Part shown: positions 11,266 to 23,300 of the stretch, piece by piece
Layout of the letters: every line of letters starts with the position of its first letter
Position numbering within the stretch: the first letter of the stretch is position 1
Assembly (NCBI RefSeq): GCF_021130785.1
Contig: NC_060214.1
Coordinates: 48,793,001 to 48,857,000, forward strand
Source: Homalodisca vitripennis
Taxonomy: Eukaryota; Arthropoda; Insecta; Hemiptera; Cicadellidae
Reading direction: 5' to 3'
Length of the DNA stretch: 64,000 nt
Notes under the pieces: model-generated
The model's database searches: none
The model's input: the letters and a program-made list of their open reading frames with translations, nothing else
What the model was told of the DNA's origin: nothing
Position numbers and translations under genes: made by a program

Positions 11266-14200
11266 GTTTATTTATAAACTAATAAATTTGCATACGAATA
11301 TATTTTATTTTAAACCAAATTCATTTACTTTATAATATAATTTTAATTATTAGTTAATTAAAAATCATGCCAGTCACCGAGATTTTAATCACACTAATAG
11401 TGTAAAAGTACACATTTTTATCTCTTCATTACTCTTCAGTTAAAAAACAACAAAAATTCCTAGATTAAATACCAGTAATTTCACAGGGAGCTATATTTTT
11501 AATTGTTTAACTTTTTAGGAAATTTGTCTAAAAGTATACTTAAAAAAAGACACTATCTCATCCATAAATCGATTGAATTGCCTTAAGATATATGACTAAT
11601 AAGTCATAAAATAAATGATTTCTTTCCATAAAAGATATAAAAGTTTATTAAAAAATTCTAAAGAATCACTCTCTGAAGTAAAATTCACGCAAATACTGTG
11701 GATATTCACATTTTTATACTAGCAGTTTTATTTAGATCTCTGAAATGAAACTGTTATGATAAAAGTTCCTTTTCTTAGGACTATGTCTCTACATTACGAG
11801 TAATCAAATCCCTCTTTGGAAGGAACTCGAGCAAAATGTCAATCTTGTAACTCTAGATGGCTACCACGTTGACACGGAGGTGGGCAGGAATTAAATTTTC
11901 CGCCCAGCCCGAGGAGAGGATATGATTACGCTTATACAGTTGAACATCTGAATATTAGACACGTGGTCGAAAAAAAGCAATTTGAAATCCTTAGAAGAGT
12001 GCTTATTTTACTAAACACATAAAAAAGTAATTAACGCTTCGTCTACTATAAATTAGGTCATAATCACAACTAAATTGTCAATGTTATATTAAAAAAAGTA
12101 GAGTGGTAAAATTTATAGGCTATATATAGCGAATTTCTCATAGAAAGGGTTCAGGATTTGTTATCAATTTGTCTGCGAAAAGTCACATTCCAGGAGTCAA
12201 GAACCAATTTTTAATGTATAAGGATACAATCTGGGTTTTTCTGATATCATCAGAGAATTCTTTCTTAAGACAGAAATGGATCCTCGGCCGTGATAGTTTT
12301 TGAGAAGGTCAAAATTCAGGGTTATTAAAGGGGTTAAAATATGAAATAAAATTTTTCTCATATAATATTTTTCTTAGTCTGACACAATAAAATGCTACCG
12401 TAAGATGGGACAATAAATTCACAATTAAAGTCAGCTAACCGTATAGACACGAATTATAGGCTCTTTATGTGGAATTTGGAAAGTGATATGGCTATTATTT
12501 GTGTGTTAAGGACTGTTTTCGGAGTATCAAGCCAGGCAAAGTGTAGTCTTTAAGAAATTATGCTATCAAAATTCAACCAAAACCACTCATAATTCAAAAC
12601 TCAAAACCAAAATTCAAAACAAAATAAAAAACTTTGCTGTTTCAAAATTTAACTGATATTTACTCTTTAATTCAAACCCCACCATAATTAGCGTGCCTGA
12701 TACCCGATTTCTAAATTAGGAAAATTCCTGCATCGACTTAAGCAGGTAGCAGGTTGAGTGTAAATTAGCTCTTTAAAACATTTGAGTTTAATTTTGCTGA
12801 TTTTCACCGCGTGTAGTAATATAAGCGAATCTTGTCACACAATCCCTTTACTCCCATATCTGATAATAGCAGATCCCAAGTTATAAGATAACTGGAGATT
12901 AGGAGTGACTAATCAAACATTACTCTACATACGGTGTAAATTTATGCTTTATTTTTGAAAGAAAACATAGAGAAGCGTAGTGAAAAGGTACTTTTTCATC
13001 ACTAAAAGCTTTTCTGTAAATATTCCTCTTTTACAATGCCATATAAAACAAACCTCATGTTTACATCAACATTTAATAAGTGTGAATACCGAGAACTAAC
13101 TTCTTTGGGATTTCAAATTTAAATTTTCCATTTGTAAACTTATGAACTACTGTTAGTAATTAAACTGTATCTCATAACTAAACTATGTATTTGGCTAAGA
13201 TTTAACAAAGACTATCATTCACAGACTGCCAACATTACTCTTCTAATTGTCTGCCTTTCTACACGATATTTCGAAAATGTCGTAAGGGCTTGAACTATTG
13301 CATGAAACTTAATATATTTTCATGCAAAATATGTTTGATTGAAGGCATATTCATTTATATCATTTTATGAGCGCTAGCGACGCTTATCGTTCCCCAGCAT
13401 ATTTCAAGAACGAATCGGGATATAGAGTTACAGCTTTGCATATTTTGCTACTCCTCTGGTATGTGGAAAAATTCCTCTTCTGACTATCTGTCTAAATTCT
13501 TCAGGTTATCACAAATTAAAGTGATCAACAGACATGGAAACTTTCCAATTCGCTAGCTATTTAAGAGGCCTCTAAAATGCCTCTTTTGTCTACTTACTTT
13601 CTGGTTTTTGTAGGATATCTGAAAATCTAATTAAACTACATATTTGAATTTTGTTTAAGTGTTAGTTTTTAAGATTCTATTGTGCTTAGTATGAAAAGTT
13701 AATCTAAGGAGATCGTGAGAAAAGCCTGCGTTTTGAAGATTAAATTCAAGTTAGCTTGAAACAGGCTACCGAAGGTGTATATTGTGGAGGGTACTTTGTG
13801 AAAGTTCATCTGTAATCACCAATATGTAGTTTTAAATTCATACTGCCAATGTGCCAAAAAATTCTAACATCTGTTCAATGCAGGTTACTAATTAGTAAAT
13901 TATGAAAATTATGAAGAGAAGGTTAATTTTCAAAGGTGAAATAAGAAATTTAGCAAAATGTTTACTTACAATAAACGTAACCTCATGATAAGTGTTTCCA
14001 AAATTCATCGTAGCGAAAGTAATACAACATAAGACATGAAAAGAGAAAAACTGCTCTGTGTGTAATTCCAGCACATTGAACACTCCACATTACTTCACTA
14101 CTGGAGTGTATGATTCCCTCGTTTGGTTTATTAAAATGTATACAATTAAATATATATTCCAGGTGAATTAATATTGCAAACAATTCCATTTGGTTTATGT

Positions 14201-15235
14201 AAACTCCTTTAGTTAATTTTAGAGTATTTACTCTTGTCTTTTGGAAAAGATTTAATACAACGTCTAAGTCATACAACATTTGATATTATATCCTCCTTAT
14301 TACTTTTATGATTAATTAGTAGACTTTAACTTATAAACACTAAAGAGTACTGAATAGTTTAAGGGAAATTAAAGATCGCTCAGTGTACATTGACAGCTGC
14401 ACCGGGAGAGATAATTTTGTGTCTTACTAATTGCACCATTGTAATACTCCAATATTGTTATCTCATGACTATCAATATCACGTAGATAATCAGTTCCTTT
14501 ATTATTTTTTATGATTAAAACATATTACGGAATGAATGTTCCTTAGTTACCTTAAGAGATATTAAAATAGAAAATTTAATAAGAACTATGACATACACTC
14601 TTAAATGAAACACTATGGATTAGGAAAATCACATATTTATCAATATAGTTACATGAATATGAACAAAATAGATTTTACTAGATACTCCTCACAGCCTTAC
14701 TACTATTATCCAGCAATGTGATCCACTCAGACCTTTTTAAGCAATATTGTTATATTGTTGTAGATATAAAAACTCACCATATGCACGAACCTTTCTATAT
14801 CTGTATAAATTTGGTACATTTGCTTAGCTCCATTCTATTCTCCTTTCACTACATAAGAAAATTCAAGAAGCGGTGCAAAATAACATGAACACCAATATAA
14901 ACACAGTTATACGTTATAATAGTGATCACCTTTGAGAGAAACCACCCACTTTATACTATTTCCTTCTTGTTATATCCACTGTGATACAGTACGAGTACTA
15001 CAGATCTCGTGCCACGTAAAAGGCTTCACTGAGGTTGGAAGTAAATTTTAAGGGATAATTTTTGTATTGGTCTTATAGACAATCTCAAGGGCAACGAGAA
15101 CATTGCATAACAAATACATTTTTAATTTAAATACAAACAATTGCTGTTTTTAAATATTACGGTTCACTGAGTTTTAATGATTCTGGTCTCTGTTTTAACT
15201 AATCTCAGAGGTACTTCAGGTTCAGGAAGGTAAAG
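11266..15235. other. AT-rich DNA with old repeat traces, no gene seen
   Basis: A block at 12170-12215 is an inverted match to 241-285 (ccaggagtcaagaacc here, gaacttgactcctgg there), a possible fragment of family B or a neighbour of it. At 12570-12640 there is a cryptic simple repeat of aattcaaaac type. The 98-codon minus-strand frame at 13983-14279 has no recognisable motif. No other feature can be supported. Confidence 0.45.
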
Positions 15236-15239
15236 TACT

Positions 15240-15425
15240 GTATTAGCCACTTCACTGAGCGGACGCGTTAAGGAAGTGGGTCAACCAGCTTTGATTATAA
15301 ACTCTGTCCACTACATTGGGCAGCTCATGTTCATCCTACAGAGGCTGGAAGCAATGCGAGGGGTAGTTGACCTCATCCTCCAGAAGCTTGATTTCAAAAG
15401 TTCCTAATGGTGCGCGTCAGTCCTA
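15240..15425 (+). pseudogene. Retroelement coding remnant, copy 1
   Basis: A GC-richer island in AT-rich DNA. It shares ccagctttgattataa (15285-15300) and its flanks with 40044-40059. In one frame both places give SFDYK followed at similar distance by PTEA, and similarity extends on either side in the same frame, so these are two copies of one decayed coding sequence. The family is not identified. A retroelement ORF1 or gag-like protein is a guess from its basic, proline-rich and glutamate-rich content. Confidence 0.35.
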
Positions 15426-17375
15426 GGGATTCCGAAGAATGTCATTTAAGACTTACTCATTATACCGAGACAATTTATCCTCAGTCTTCCTGGTAAATGT
15501 AAATTTTTCCTTTGTAATTTTACCGTCTGTTTTTCTGTCTGTCTGTCCGCAGGAATCTCGAAAATTAAATGAAATACAGACTTGAAACGTTGCAATTACA
15601 AACATCTGTTAAGTCACGTTTGGTCTGGCGTAATTCTGCTTTCTAGTAGTATTCAAGCTTCAGCCAAAAGGTAAAGAATGGTCACTATATAAAAGTACAA
15701 AATTGTTTACAATAATTCTCAGTATGGCAATGTAAAACCGACGTCTGTTCATAAATTAATTAGTTATAAATATTAAACCTTAGCCCTTTCTTAAAATAAG
15801 TTTATATTTTTGGTTCAAAAAGCTTGCAACAGTACTTAGTTAGGAAAATAATAAAACAATATAACTAAGAAATAAATAGTTTGAAATGTATTTGAGTGTT
15901 ATGATATTAATGATACATTTTGTATTACTTTGTCATTCTTTTGTTTTCCTGGCAATGACTTTTTGAAGCAAAATATATTTTTCCTATATTATAGAGGAGT
16001 TTATGATCTCTTTACAGAAAAGTTTTTTTAAATCTTAAAATAATGGCAGTTGGGAAGAGTTTTTTACGAAAACAAATTTTTAATATTGAATAATCATTGG
16101 TATCATAATATAAACGATCTATAATAATGACTATGCATTTTTTGTATATGGAATAATAAAGGTACTGATACATTTCCCAATACACTATGCTGCTGGAAAA
16201 CAATTTTATTTTTTACGTCACATTAAAAATGAAAATCTATAATATCATATCCATACATAAAGATATAATGCCTTCACCTCACTTACTGACTCACCACTAA
16301 TTATCCAACTACCCGATATCTCTGAAGATTTAATTTTGAAAACTTATAACTCACAAGGCCATAATGTAAGCCGTGACCTTGAAAGTCATATCTTAAATAT
16401 GAAAGATAAGGCATTTTCATTAATGCAAACAACTCAAAGAGGTATATTTCTCAAAGAACTCTAAGAAGAAAATTTAGCCATCCCTTAACCATCCCCTTTC
16501 CGGTGTCCTTGAAATATGAAATTCGACACGTAAGTGTCGTATACTCTCAGCAGATAAATAAAATATTTTCTTGAGGATGAAACATTCATAGGGGTTCATT
16601 CACCACTCATAGAACAGGTTCAATTTTATTTTTATAATTTCCATATGTCCTTTTACAACAAGGTGAATAAAATACGACATAAAACCTAACACTGACAGTG
16701 TGTGGTTTTACAGTATAGTAACAGTTTTCAAATATAAAGTCTTCTCTAACAATTGATAAAACACTATTCATTATTTTGCAACAAGTTTTAATTAGTATTA
16801 CCAGAATTTTTACCATGTTGGATTAATTATAGACACAAAACTGTCATACCCACAAAGTTTCAAAACTTGAAACTTCCGGTAGGTAATTAAGTTTATGTCA
16901 CCAACAACTTGATTTGAAACGGGATTCATATAAATGTCCTATTTTAAAGGCAATAGACATTACCTGCGCAGTAACTAGAAATTTCATTAAAGTTTCTAAG
17001 TTAATAAATCCAACACAATGGTATTAGACTACCTTTGACTCGTGAAGCTGAATAATGTTCGTTAGTCAAATGCAACCGTACTAAAAACTAAGTTCTAAAA
17101 GTATAACTATTTAAAAAACTTGAACTTTAAGAAATGTATTTATAAAAGAGTTTTACATATACTATATAGTATTTAGTGCATACAATATGAGGTTAAGTGA
17201 TAGAGATGGCTCGATAGCCCTAGCACCACCTCTTTTGTAAAGACATTTTTAATTAGTCTTGTTTATTTCATGTTTATTATTTTCACTAAGAGAAAATAAT
17301 TATTAGCGTTGGAACTGTTTTATTTATAAAAAACCCAGTTGGTAATATAGTTGATTTAAAGTTAATTTCATATGG
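15426..17375. other. AT-rich DNA, no gene seen
   Basis: Contains a gtctgtctgtccgcaggaat-type block (about 15535-15560) that resembles gtctgcctttctacacgata at 13249. I see no coding feature. Confidence 0.5.
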
Positions 17376-19065
17376 GGTGGTTGTCGGTTATAGTTGAAGT
17401 CCACTAATGCTCAGTACGTTTATATTTAAAGGTACACAATGGAAGATGATGTGTAAGGAAATCGATTCTGGAATGTTGACAGGTGGTTGTCGACTATGTT
17501 TCCAGCTCATGAATGCTCAATGTGTTTACATTTAAAGGTACAAAATGGAAGATGATGTATAAGGAAATAAATTCTGGAATGATGACGGGTGGTTGTCGAC
17601 TATAATTCCAGTTCATGAATGCTCAATGTGTTTACATTTAAAGGTACCCAATGGAAGATGATGTGTAAGGAAATCGATTCTGGAATGTTGACGGGTGGTT
17701 GTCGACTATGTTTCCAGTTCATGAATGCTCAATGTGTTTACATTTAAAGGTACAAAATGGAAGATGATGTATAAGGAAATAAATTCTGGAATGATGACGG
17801 GTGGTTGTCGACTATAATTCCAGTTCATGAATGCTCAATGTGTTTACATTTAAAGGTACCCAATGGAAGATGATGTATAAGGAAATAAATTCTGGAATGA
17901 TGACGGGTGGTTGTCGACTATAATTCCAGTTCATGAATGCTCAATGTGTTTAAATTCAAAGGTGCACAATGGAAGATGATGTATAAGGAAATCAATTCTG
18001 GAATGATGACGGGTGGTTGTCGACTATAATTCCAGTTCATGAATGCTCAATGTGTTTAAATTTAAAGGTGCACAATGGAAGATGATGTATAAGGAAATAA
18101 ATTCTGGAATGATGGCGGGTGGTTGTCGACTATAATTCCTGTTCATGAATGCTCAATGTGTTTAAATTTAAAGGTGCACAATGGAAGATGATGTATAAGG
18201 AAATCAATTCTGGAATGATGACGGGTGGTTGTCGACTATAATTCCAGTTCATGAATGCTCAATGTGTTTACATTTAAAGGTACCCAATGGAAGATGATGT
18301 ATAAGAAAATAAATTCTGGAATGATGACGGGTGGTTGTCGACTATAATTCCAGTTCATGAATGCTCAATGTGTTTAAATTTAAAGGTGCACAATGGAAGA
18401 TGATATATAAGGAAATCAATTCTGGAATGATGACGGGTGGTTGTCGACTATAATTCCAGTTCATGAATGCTCAATGTGTTTACATGTAAAGGTACCCAAT
18501 GGAAGATGATGTATAAGGAAATCAATTCTGGAATGATGACGGGTGGTTGTCGACTATAATTCCAGTTCATGAATGCTCATTATGTTTAAATTTAAAGGTG
18601 CACAATGGAAGATGATGTATAAGGAAATCAATTCTGGAATGATGACGGGTGGTTGTCGACTATAATTCCAGTTCATGAATGCTCAATGTGTTTACATTTA
18701 AATGTACTCAATGGAAGATGATGTATAAGGAAATAAATTCTGGAATTTTGACGGGTGGTTGTCGACTATAATTCCAGTTCATGAATGCTCAATGTGTTTA
18801 CATTTAAAGGTACGCAATGAAAGAGGATGTATAAGAAAATCAATTCTGGAATGTTGACGGGTGGTTGTCGACTATAATTCCAGTTCATGAATGCTCAATG
18901 TGTTTACATTTAAAAGTACGCAATGAAAGATGATGTATAAGGTAATCAATTCTGGAATGTTGACGGGTGGTTGTCGACTATAATTCCAGTTCATGAATGC
19001 TCAATGTGTTTCCATTTAAAGGTGCACAGTGGAAGATTATGTATAATAAAATCAATTCTGGAATG
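17376..19065 (+). repeat. Satellite: 16 head-to-tail copies of a 106-bp unit
   Basis: The anchor ggtggttgtcg recurs at 17376, 17482, 17588, 17694 and then every 106 bases to 18966. All sixteen steps are exactly 106 bp, with no insertion or deletion. Each unit holds gtcgactataattccag, ttcatgaatgctcaatgtg and aatggaagatgatg. Two variant types are distinguishable, one with tttacat and ggtaccc, the other with tttaaat and ggtgcac. They alternate in places (units 9-12), and units 1-4 alternate as another dimer (tatgtttccag against tataattccag). The first unit and the last three are most diverged, the usual pattern of unequal exchange. 106 is not a multiple of 3 and no long frame runs through, so it is not coding. 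Confidence 0.97.
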
Positions 19066-19944
19066 TTAATATCCAACATTCACTATCCACCGATAAGTTT
19101 TCAGTGCAACCAAATTCAATGCGATAGATTGAGATACAACTATTTTCCACATGGATCTTGCAACTTACGAGTGTTATACAAAAAAATGTAGTACTTACAC
19201 TGTAACAGAAGGTTAAATGGAGTTGAACTCATCACTTGCATTGAATCAATATTTTACACCATAGCTATGTTATTTTTAGAATAATAGACTGCTTGCGTGA
19301 ATTGTGACCGTATCTTGTTTTGTAGTTAAGCTGTCGTTAAAAGTCGAAACGATGCAAGAAGTTTAAGCTTCTTTTGGATCTCTTTGAAACGGATGTGATC
19401 ACCTGGATGTGATCACAGGAGTAATGTCTGTAACAGTACTAGTTTACGGATGCTGCTATAGGCGGAAAGTGAAATAGTCTTCAAGGTAACATACGCATTT
19501 AATTAGTTTATCCCACCATAGCAAAGACCTGTGTAAACTTTTATTACAATAAAAAGAAATTTTAAAATGGCTAGAGCCTTCAGAAATAAAAGTTTTGTCT
19601 AGTTTGAGAAAACGTTGTTTAATTTAAAATATGATATCATTGAAAACACAATAATAACAAATACGCCCTATTATTATAAATACGATTTTTTTTATGTCGT
19701 AATGTTGAAGTTGTTGAGAGTATGAATTAAGAAGGGAAGGTCATCATACAACCATATGCCCTAGTACTTTCAGTGATAATTGAGATTTTATGACAGCTTA
19801 CTGAGATAAGAGGTACTTAAATTTAAGTGTAATGTAAATTGTTTAAGACCACTATTTTTAGAGGAGTTTTCTTAACGAGACCTAAAATAATTACATTATT
19901 AGAAAGAACAGGATTTATATTTCTTACTGTGAAAATTAAACGTT
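19066..19944. other. No gene seen
   Basis: The unique flank of the satellite continues as AT-rich DNA. A near repeat of gtgatcacctggatgtgatcac around 19396-19418 is a small internal duplication. Nothing else can be supported. Confidence 0.5.
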
Positions 19945-20550
19945 ATTATGACGATCGGTTCTTGTTTTCTGCCTCCCAAATGTAAGCGATGTCGGCGAGA
20001 AGGAGGCAAACACAACTAGGTCTAGAGTAGGTTATCATATATGTGTTTATAGTAGTACTAAAGTTAACCTTTGCTAGTGTTTCACGTGAGCTAAGCTTGA
20101 ATTTAGTCCTATCTCTAGGGACAGTTTTCTTTTTTCGGCAGAAGAGCCACCAAAGCCCACACTGATGGCAAGGATAATTTCCAATCGAGACATTCCTGAC
20201 TTTAGATCGCGTCTCAGATCGCCAAACTTTTTCGATGTTAGACCCACATTAGACGATCTGACACGTGATCTGAGGTCATGAAATTATTGATCAGTAATGC
20301 CCCTGGCCATCAGTATGGGATTCAGTATCTCCACACTTCTGGAGAAAAAGAAAAACATTCTTTGATATAATACGTAAATTCAAGCTCAGATCACGTGAGC
20401 CCTCGTTACATTTGTATATTTATAACACGTACGCATGTATTTACCCTACTTACATAGCCTAATAGCCAATAGAAGATAGGGCCATAGTGGCCTCCTTCTC
20501 CTCTACATCGTTTCCTACAGGGAGGCAGAAAACAAGAACCGATCATAATT
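19945..20550. mobile_element. Foldback (near-palindromic) element, about 606 bp
   Basis: The outer arms are inverted copies: gatcggttcttgttttctgc (19953-19972) pairs with its complement at 20523-20542. Pairing continues inward over the ggaggc and gatgt blocks to about 20008 and 20489. Further inward, cacgtgagctaagcttgaat (about 20083) pairs with attcaagctcagatcacgtg (about 20379). At the centre, agatcgcgtctcagatcg (about 20203) pairs with cgatctgacacgtgatct (about 20255). The whole segment could therefore fold on itself around a short loop. I see no transposase and no convincing target-site duplication. It fits a foldback or long-arm MITE of unknown superfamily. Confidence 0.85.
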
Positions 20551-20810
20551 TTTTCGTCCCTCGAGTGCCAGGTTTTGCTACAGATAGGTCATGGAAGTAA
20601 ACGTAATATTTGATACACGAATACGTCCTTAGGGTTAAAATATCTCATGCACAACAAAATAAACTTTCACATTATAAATAACGCCCTTTAAATATAAATA
20701 AGATTTAAATTGTGCTATTAATATATATACATAGATAAGGTTCCATCTATGTAAGAACCTCAGTGGAAAATCCTTTAGAATTGGCAAACTGTGCTACCAC
20801 AGTGATTCCA

Positions 20811-20813
20811 TAT

Positions 20814-20845
<32 letters not shown>
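20811..20845. repeat. (TA)n microsatellite
   Basis: Interrupted alternating TA tract of about 35 bp. Confidence 0.95.
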
Positions 20846-20884
20846 GGTGAAAATCTAGGTGAAAGACAGCAGTGTGTTATGGGT

Positions 20885-22060
20885 GATGACATAAGATTTG
20901 AATGGACGCCTGTTACGTATAGTGTGCATCAAGCCTCCATTCTTGGCCCTTTACTTTTTCACTATATGTAAACAATATAACCAAGGTACTGACAGATACA
21001 AAGTTTCGCTCTTACGTCCATGTCTTTATATGCTCACTGTAATGTTAGTAACAATAACCACTAAACTGTTGAGAATGTTAACCTTGAAATTCAACACATT
21101 GTATTTTGGAGTGAAATGCACAGACCAAAGTTGAACTCGGTCAAAAATAAATCCATAAATCTTACGGGCATGTACCTAGTTATGTTGTTACGGTGTTAAG
21201 AAAGATATGACATAGTATTGTAAGGTTAATTCGGATTTGGAGATGCAGAAATTGTGGTTTGTTTAAAATTACATAATATTCAGCCAAAGCAAAACAATAT
21301 TTGTAAACTTAAAAGATTCAAATTATTGATTTAAACATAGTATTTACGTATAAAATTTATAACGGTCTAACCTAAAAAAGACATATATCTGTACTAAAAC
21401 TAAGATTATTTCGCATGTTCAGACATTTTTATTTTTTAAGCAAAATGTGTAACATTGTACTATTAAGATGATGTATTTGTCAACAATGCAAAGCAGGCTT
21501 GAATATTGAATTACTTGTTAGAGTGGGAATTATGTAACAAAACTTAATCCTGTAATCATATATCAAAACATTTTATTCCAGTCATCGCTCATAACACAAA
21601 CAACAATCTTCTTATATAAGTCTTCCATGATGAATTACTCCTAGGATATATACATATATGCAAAGTTCTTAAAACCTTTAGTGTACTAAAGTAATTCATA
21701 CATTACAGTTAGCAATTACAGATCCAAAGTGAGAAACCATTACACAGTATTGTTCCGAAACACCGTTTCTGGGATCTCGAATGTGTAACCGTATTCCATC
21801 TTATTTAAAAGCTAATCATAATATTTTTAAGTAATGTAAAGCTCTAGAAAGACGGTTGTTCACGATCGATAATATTGGCAATTTATGTGAATTTATTGTT
21901 TCATTCAACTTTTTTATTAGACAATTAGATTTGTTCTTTATTAGACTTTGAACCTGTCTTCTTTTATTAGTTTTTGTAAGTCGGTTATACGTTATAAATA
22001 CCATGAGGTATTCATTTGGTAGACCCAAATAAAGCTATTACAGTATTTTCATTTAATGTG
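20885..22060 (+). pseudogene. LINE ORF2 remnant: reverse transcriptase palm to 3-prime end
   Basis: Read through stops and frame changes, the DNA keeps the order of a non-LTR reverse transcriptase. ASILGPLLF (about 20928-20955) corresponds to the conserved glycine-serine-valine-leucine-glycine-proline block before the catalytic aspartates. A degenerate catalytic region starts at YAHCNVSNNN (about 21029). A helical stretch with NVNLEIQHIVFW and KLNSVKNK follows. Farther on, LEYGIILWGSSYK (about 21497-21535; the window reads ttgaatattgaattacttg, so the frame is broken) and a NYNLRSKVRNH-like stretch (about 21710) match the usual carboxy-terminal layout. Stops interrupt every block and the catalytic YADD is not intact, so it is inactive. 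An aaataaag signal near 22027 may lie in its 3-prime untranslated part. The clade is not determined. Confidence 0.7.
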
Positions 22061-22729
22061 TGTATTTTATACTATAATTGGCATATGTTTAACTAACTTG
22101 TAGTTTAATTTTGCTAATTAACATTGTTGATATTATAATGGGAGAATCCTTTACTCTGCGAGAATTTTACTTTGTCTCTTTTAATATTAAATATATACTG
22201 TTCTGTTATCCATAAATTGTTACATTTAATATGTGTCATGCTTTGTAAACGATCATTACCAAATGTATTTATTTTATATTCTGTTTAATAGAAAAATAAT
22301 TTTTATCATTAAAAATAACCTAGCTTCTTATCGCTTGCTGAGAAATCAATTTATATTAACTATGAATTATTTTATTTTTTTATACTGAAAAATTTATTTT
22401 CCAAGTATTAATCAAAATTGAAGTTGGTCCCAGTAACAAGAAAGGATTACCTAGAATGCTAAAAAGTTATAGTAATAAGTTCAATTTTTGTCAAGTACAG
22501 TTTAAATACTGCAATGCATGTAACAAATTTTCAAAGTATTAACTAATCATAAATTTTAAAATAATAAGAAAATAATTTTAAACGCATGGAAAATAAACTA
22601 GACAATTTATTATTTAATTGGATGAAATATAAAAAAAACATAAATGAAAAGTAGGATACTTTGATACTATGGCTAATTTTGTCATAAATATTTGTGTTAT
22701 AAAATGTATGTTGTCATTTGAGACGATTT
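22061..22729. other. AT-rich DNA, no gene seen
   Basis: Probably partly the 3-prime untranslated region of the preceding LINE remnant. No other feature is visible. Confidence 0.4.
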
Positions 22730-23300
22730 GAGATGATGTGATCACTTATCCCCCTTTTGGGATGCTGCTAAGTTGATGCCAATGGAATCCGTCTGCAGGA
22801 TGCTGACGTGCTGCTGCATGGTCCACAAGATCCTATCACACAAGGAACCACGGTACCTGAGAGAGCGGTTGGTTTGTTGTTCCGGGAAGAGGTCTCGCAA
22901 CGTAGCACCCGCCATGGCAATCTGCTACACTTTCATTGAGTCAGAAATGAAGTCGGAAGAAGGAGTTTTCTCATACTTTGGCCCTAAGGTGTACAAAAAC
23001 CTCCCCCTTAGCCTAAAAGAATGCAGTTGTTCCTCATTTAAAAGGAAACTTAAAGACTTTTTTATCGCTGACAATTAACTTAGTTAAGGTATTAGTATGT
23101 AAGAATAACAAAATTTACAATTTTTACTACTGCACTATTTTAAATTAGCCACTATATTTTATTGTACCTGTTTAAATTAAGTTTAGTTTAGTTTTTGTTA
23201 TCTAGTTTTTAATGCATTCAGTGACTTAAGTTGTTCTGTAAAACAGTAACTGTACTGAGAAACGCTTGTAAATAAAGGTATTTTTTTATTTATTTACACT
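22730..23300 (+). pseudogene. 5-prime truncated LINE, ORF2 carboxy terminus and 3-prime tail
   Basis: An open frame covering 22773-23078 (101 codons) ends in FSYFGPKVYKNLPLSLKEC and SFKRKLKDFF. This is the characteristic carboxy-terminal signature of LINE ORF2 proteins (aromatic-glycine-proline, asparagine-leucine-proline, then serine-phenylalanine-lysine). The upstream part with MPMESVCRMLTCCCMVHKIL and PRYLRERLV matches the helical region after the thumb in the same families. About 200 bases of untranslated sequence follow, ending in aaataaaggtattttttta and a TTTA-rich end, which looks like the 3-prime terminus. The frame is open for its whole length, so this insertion is younger than the one at 20885-22060. 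The start of the LINE is missing, as is usual after incomplete reverse transcription. It is a different family from its neighbour. Confidence 0.75.

Noticed and set aside
13983..14279. 98-codon minus-strand frame as a host exon
   Set aside because: No splice context, motif or compositional contrast with surrounding AT-rich DNA.
17376..19065. Hammerhead ribozyme in the 106-bp satellite
   Set aside because: Although gatga and gaaat words occur, the conserved core order and flanking helices could not be matched.
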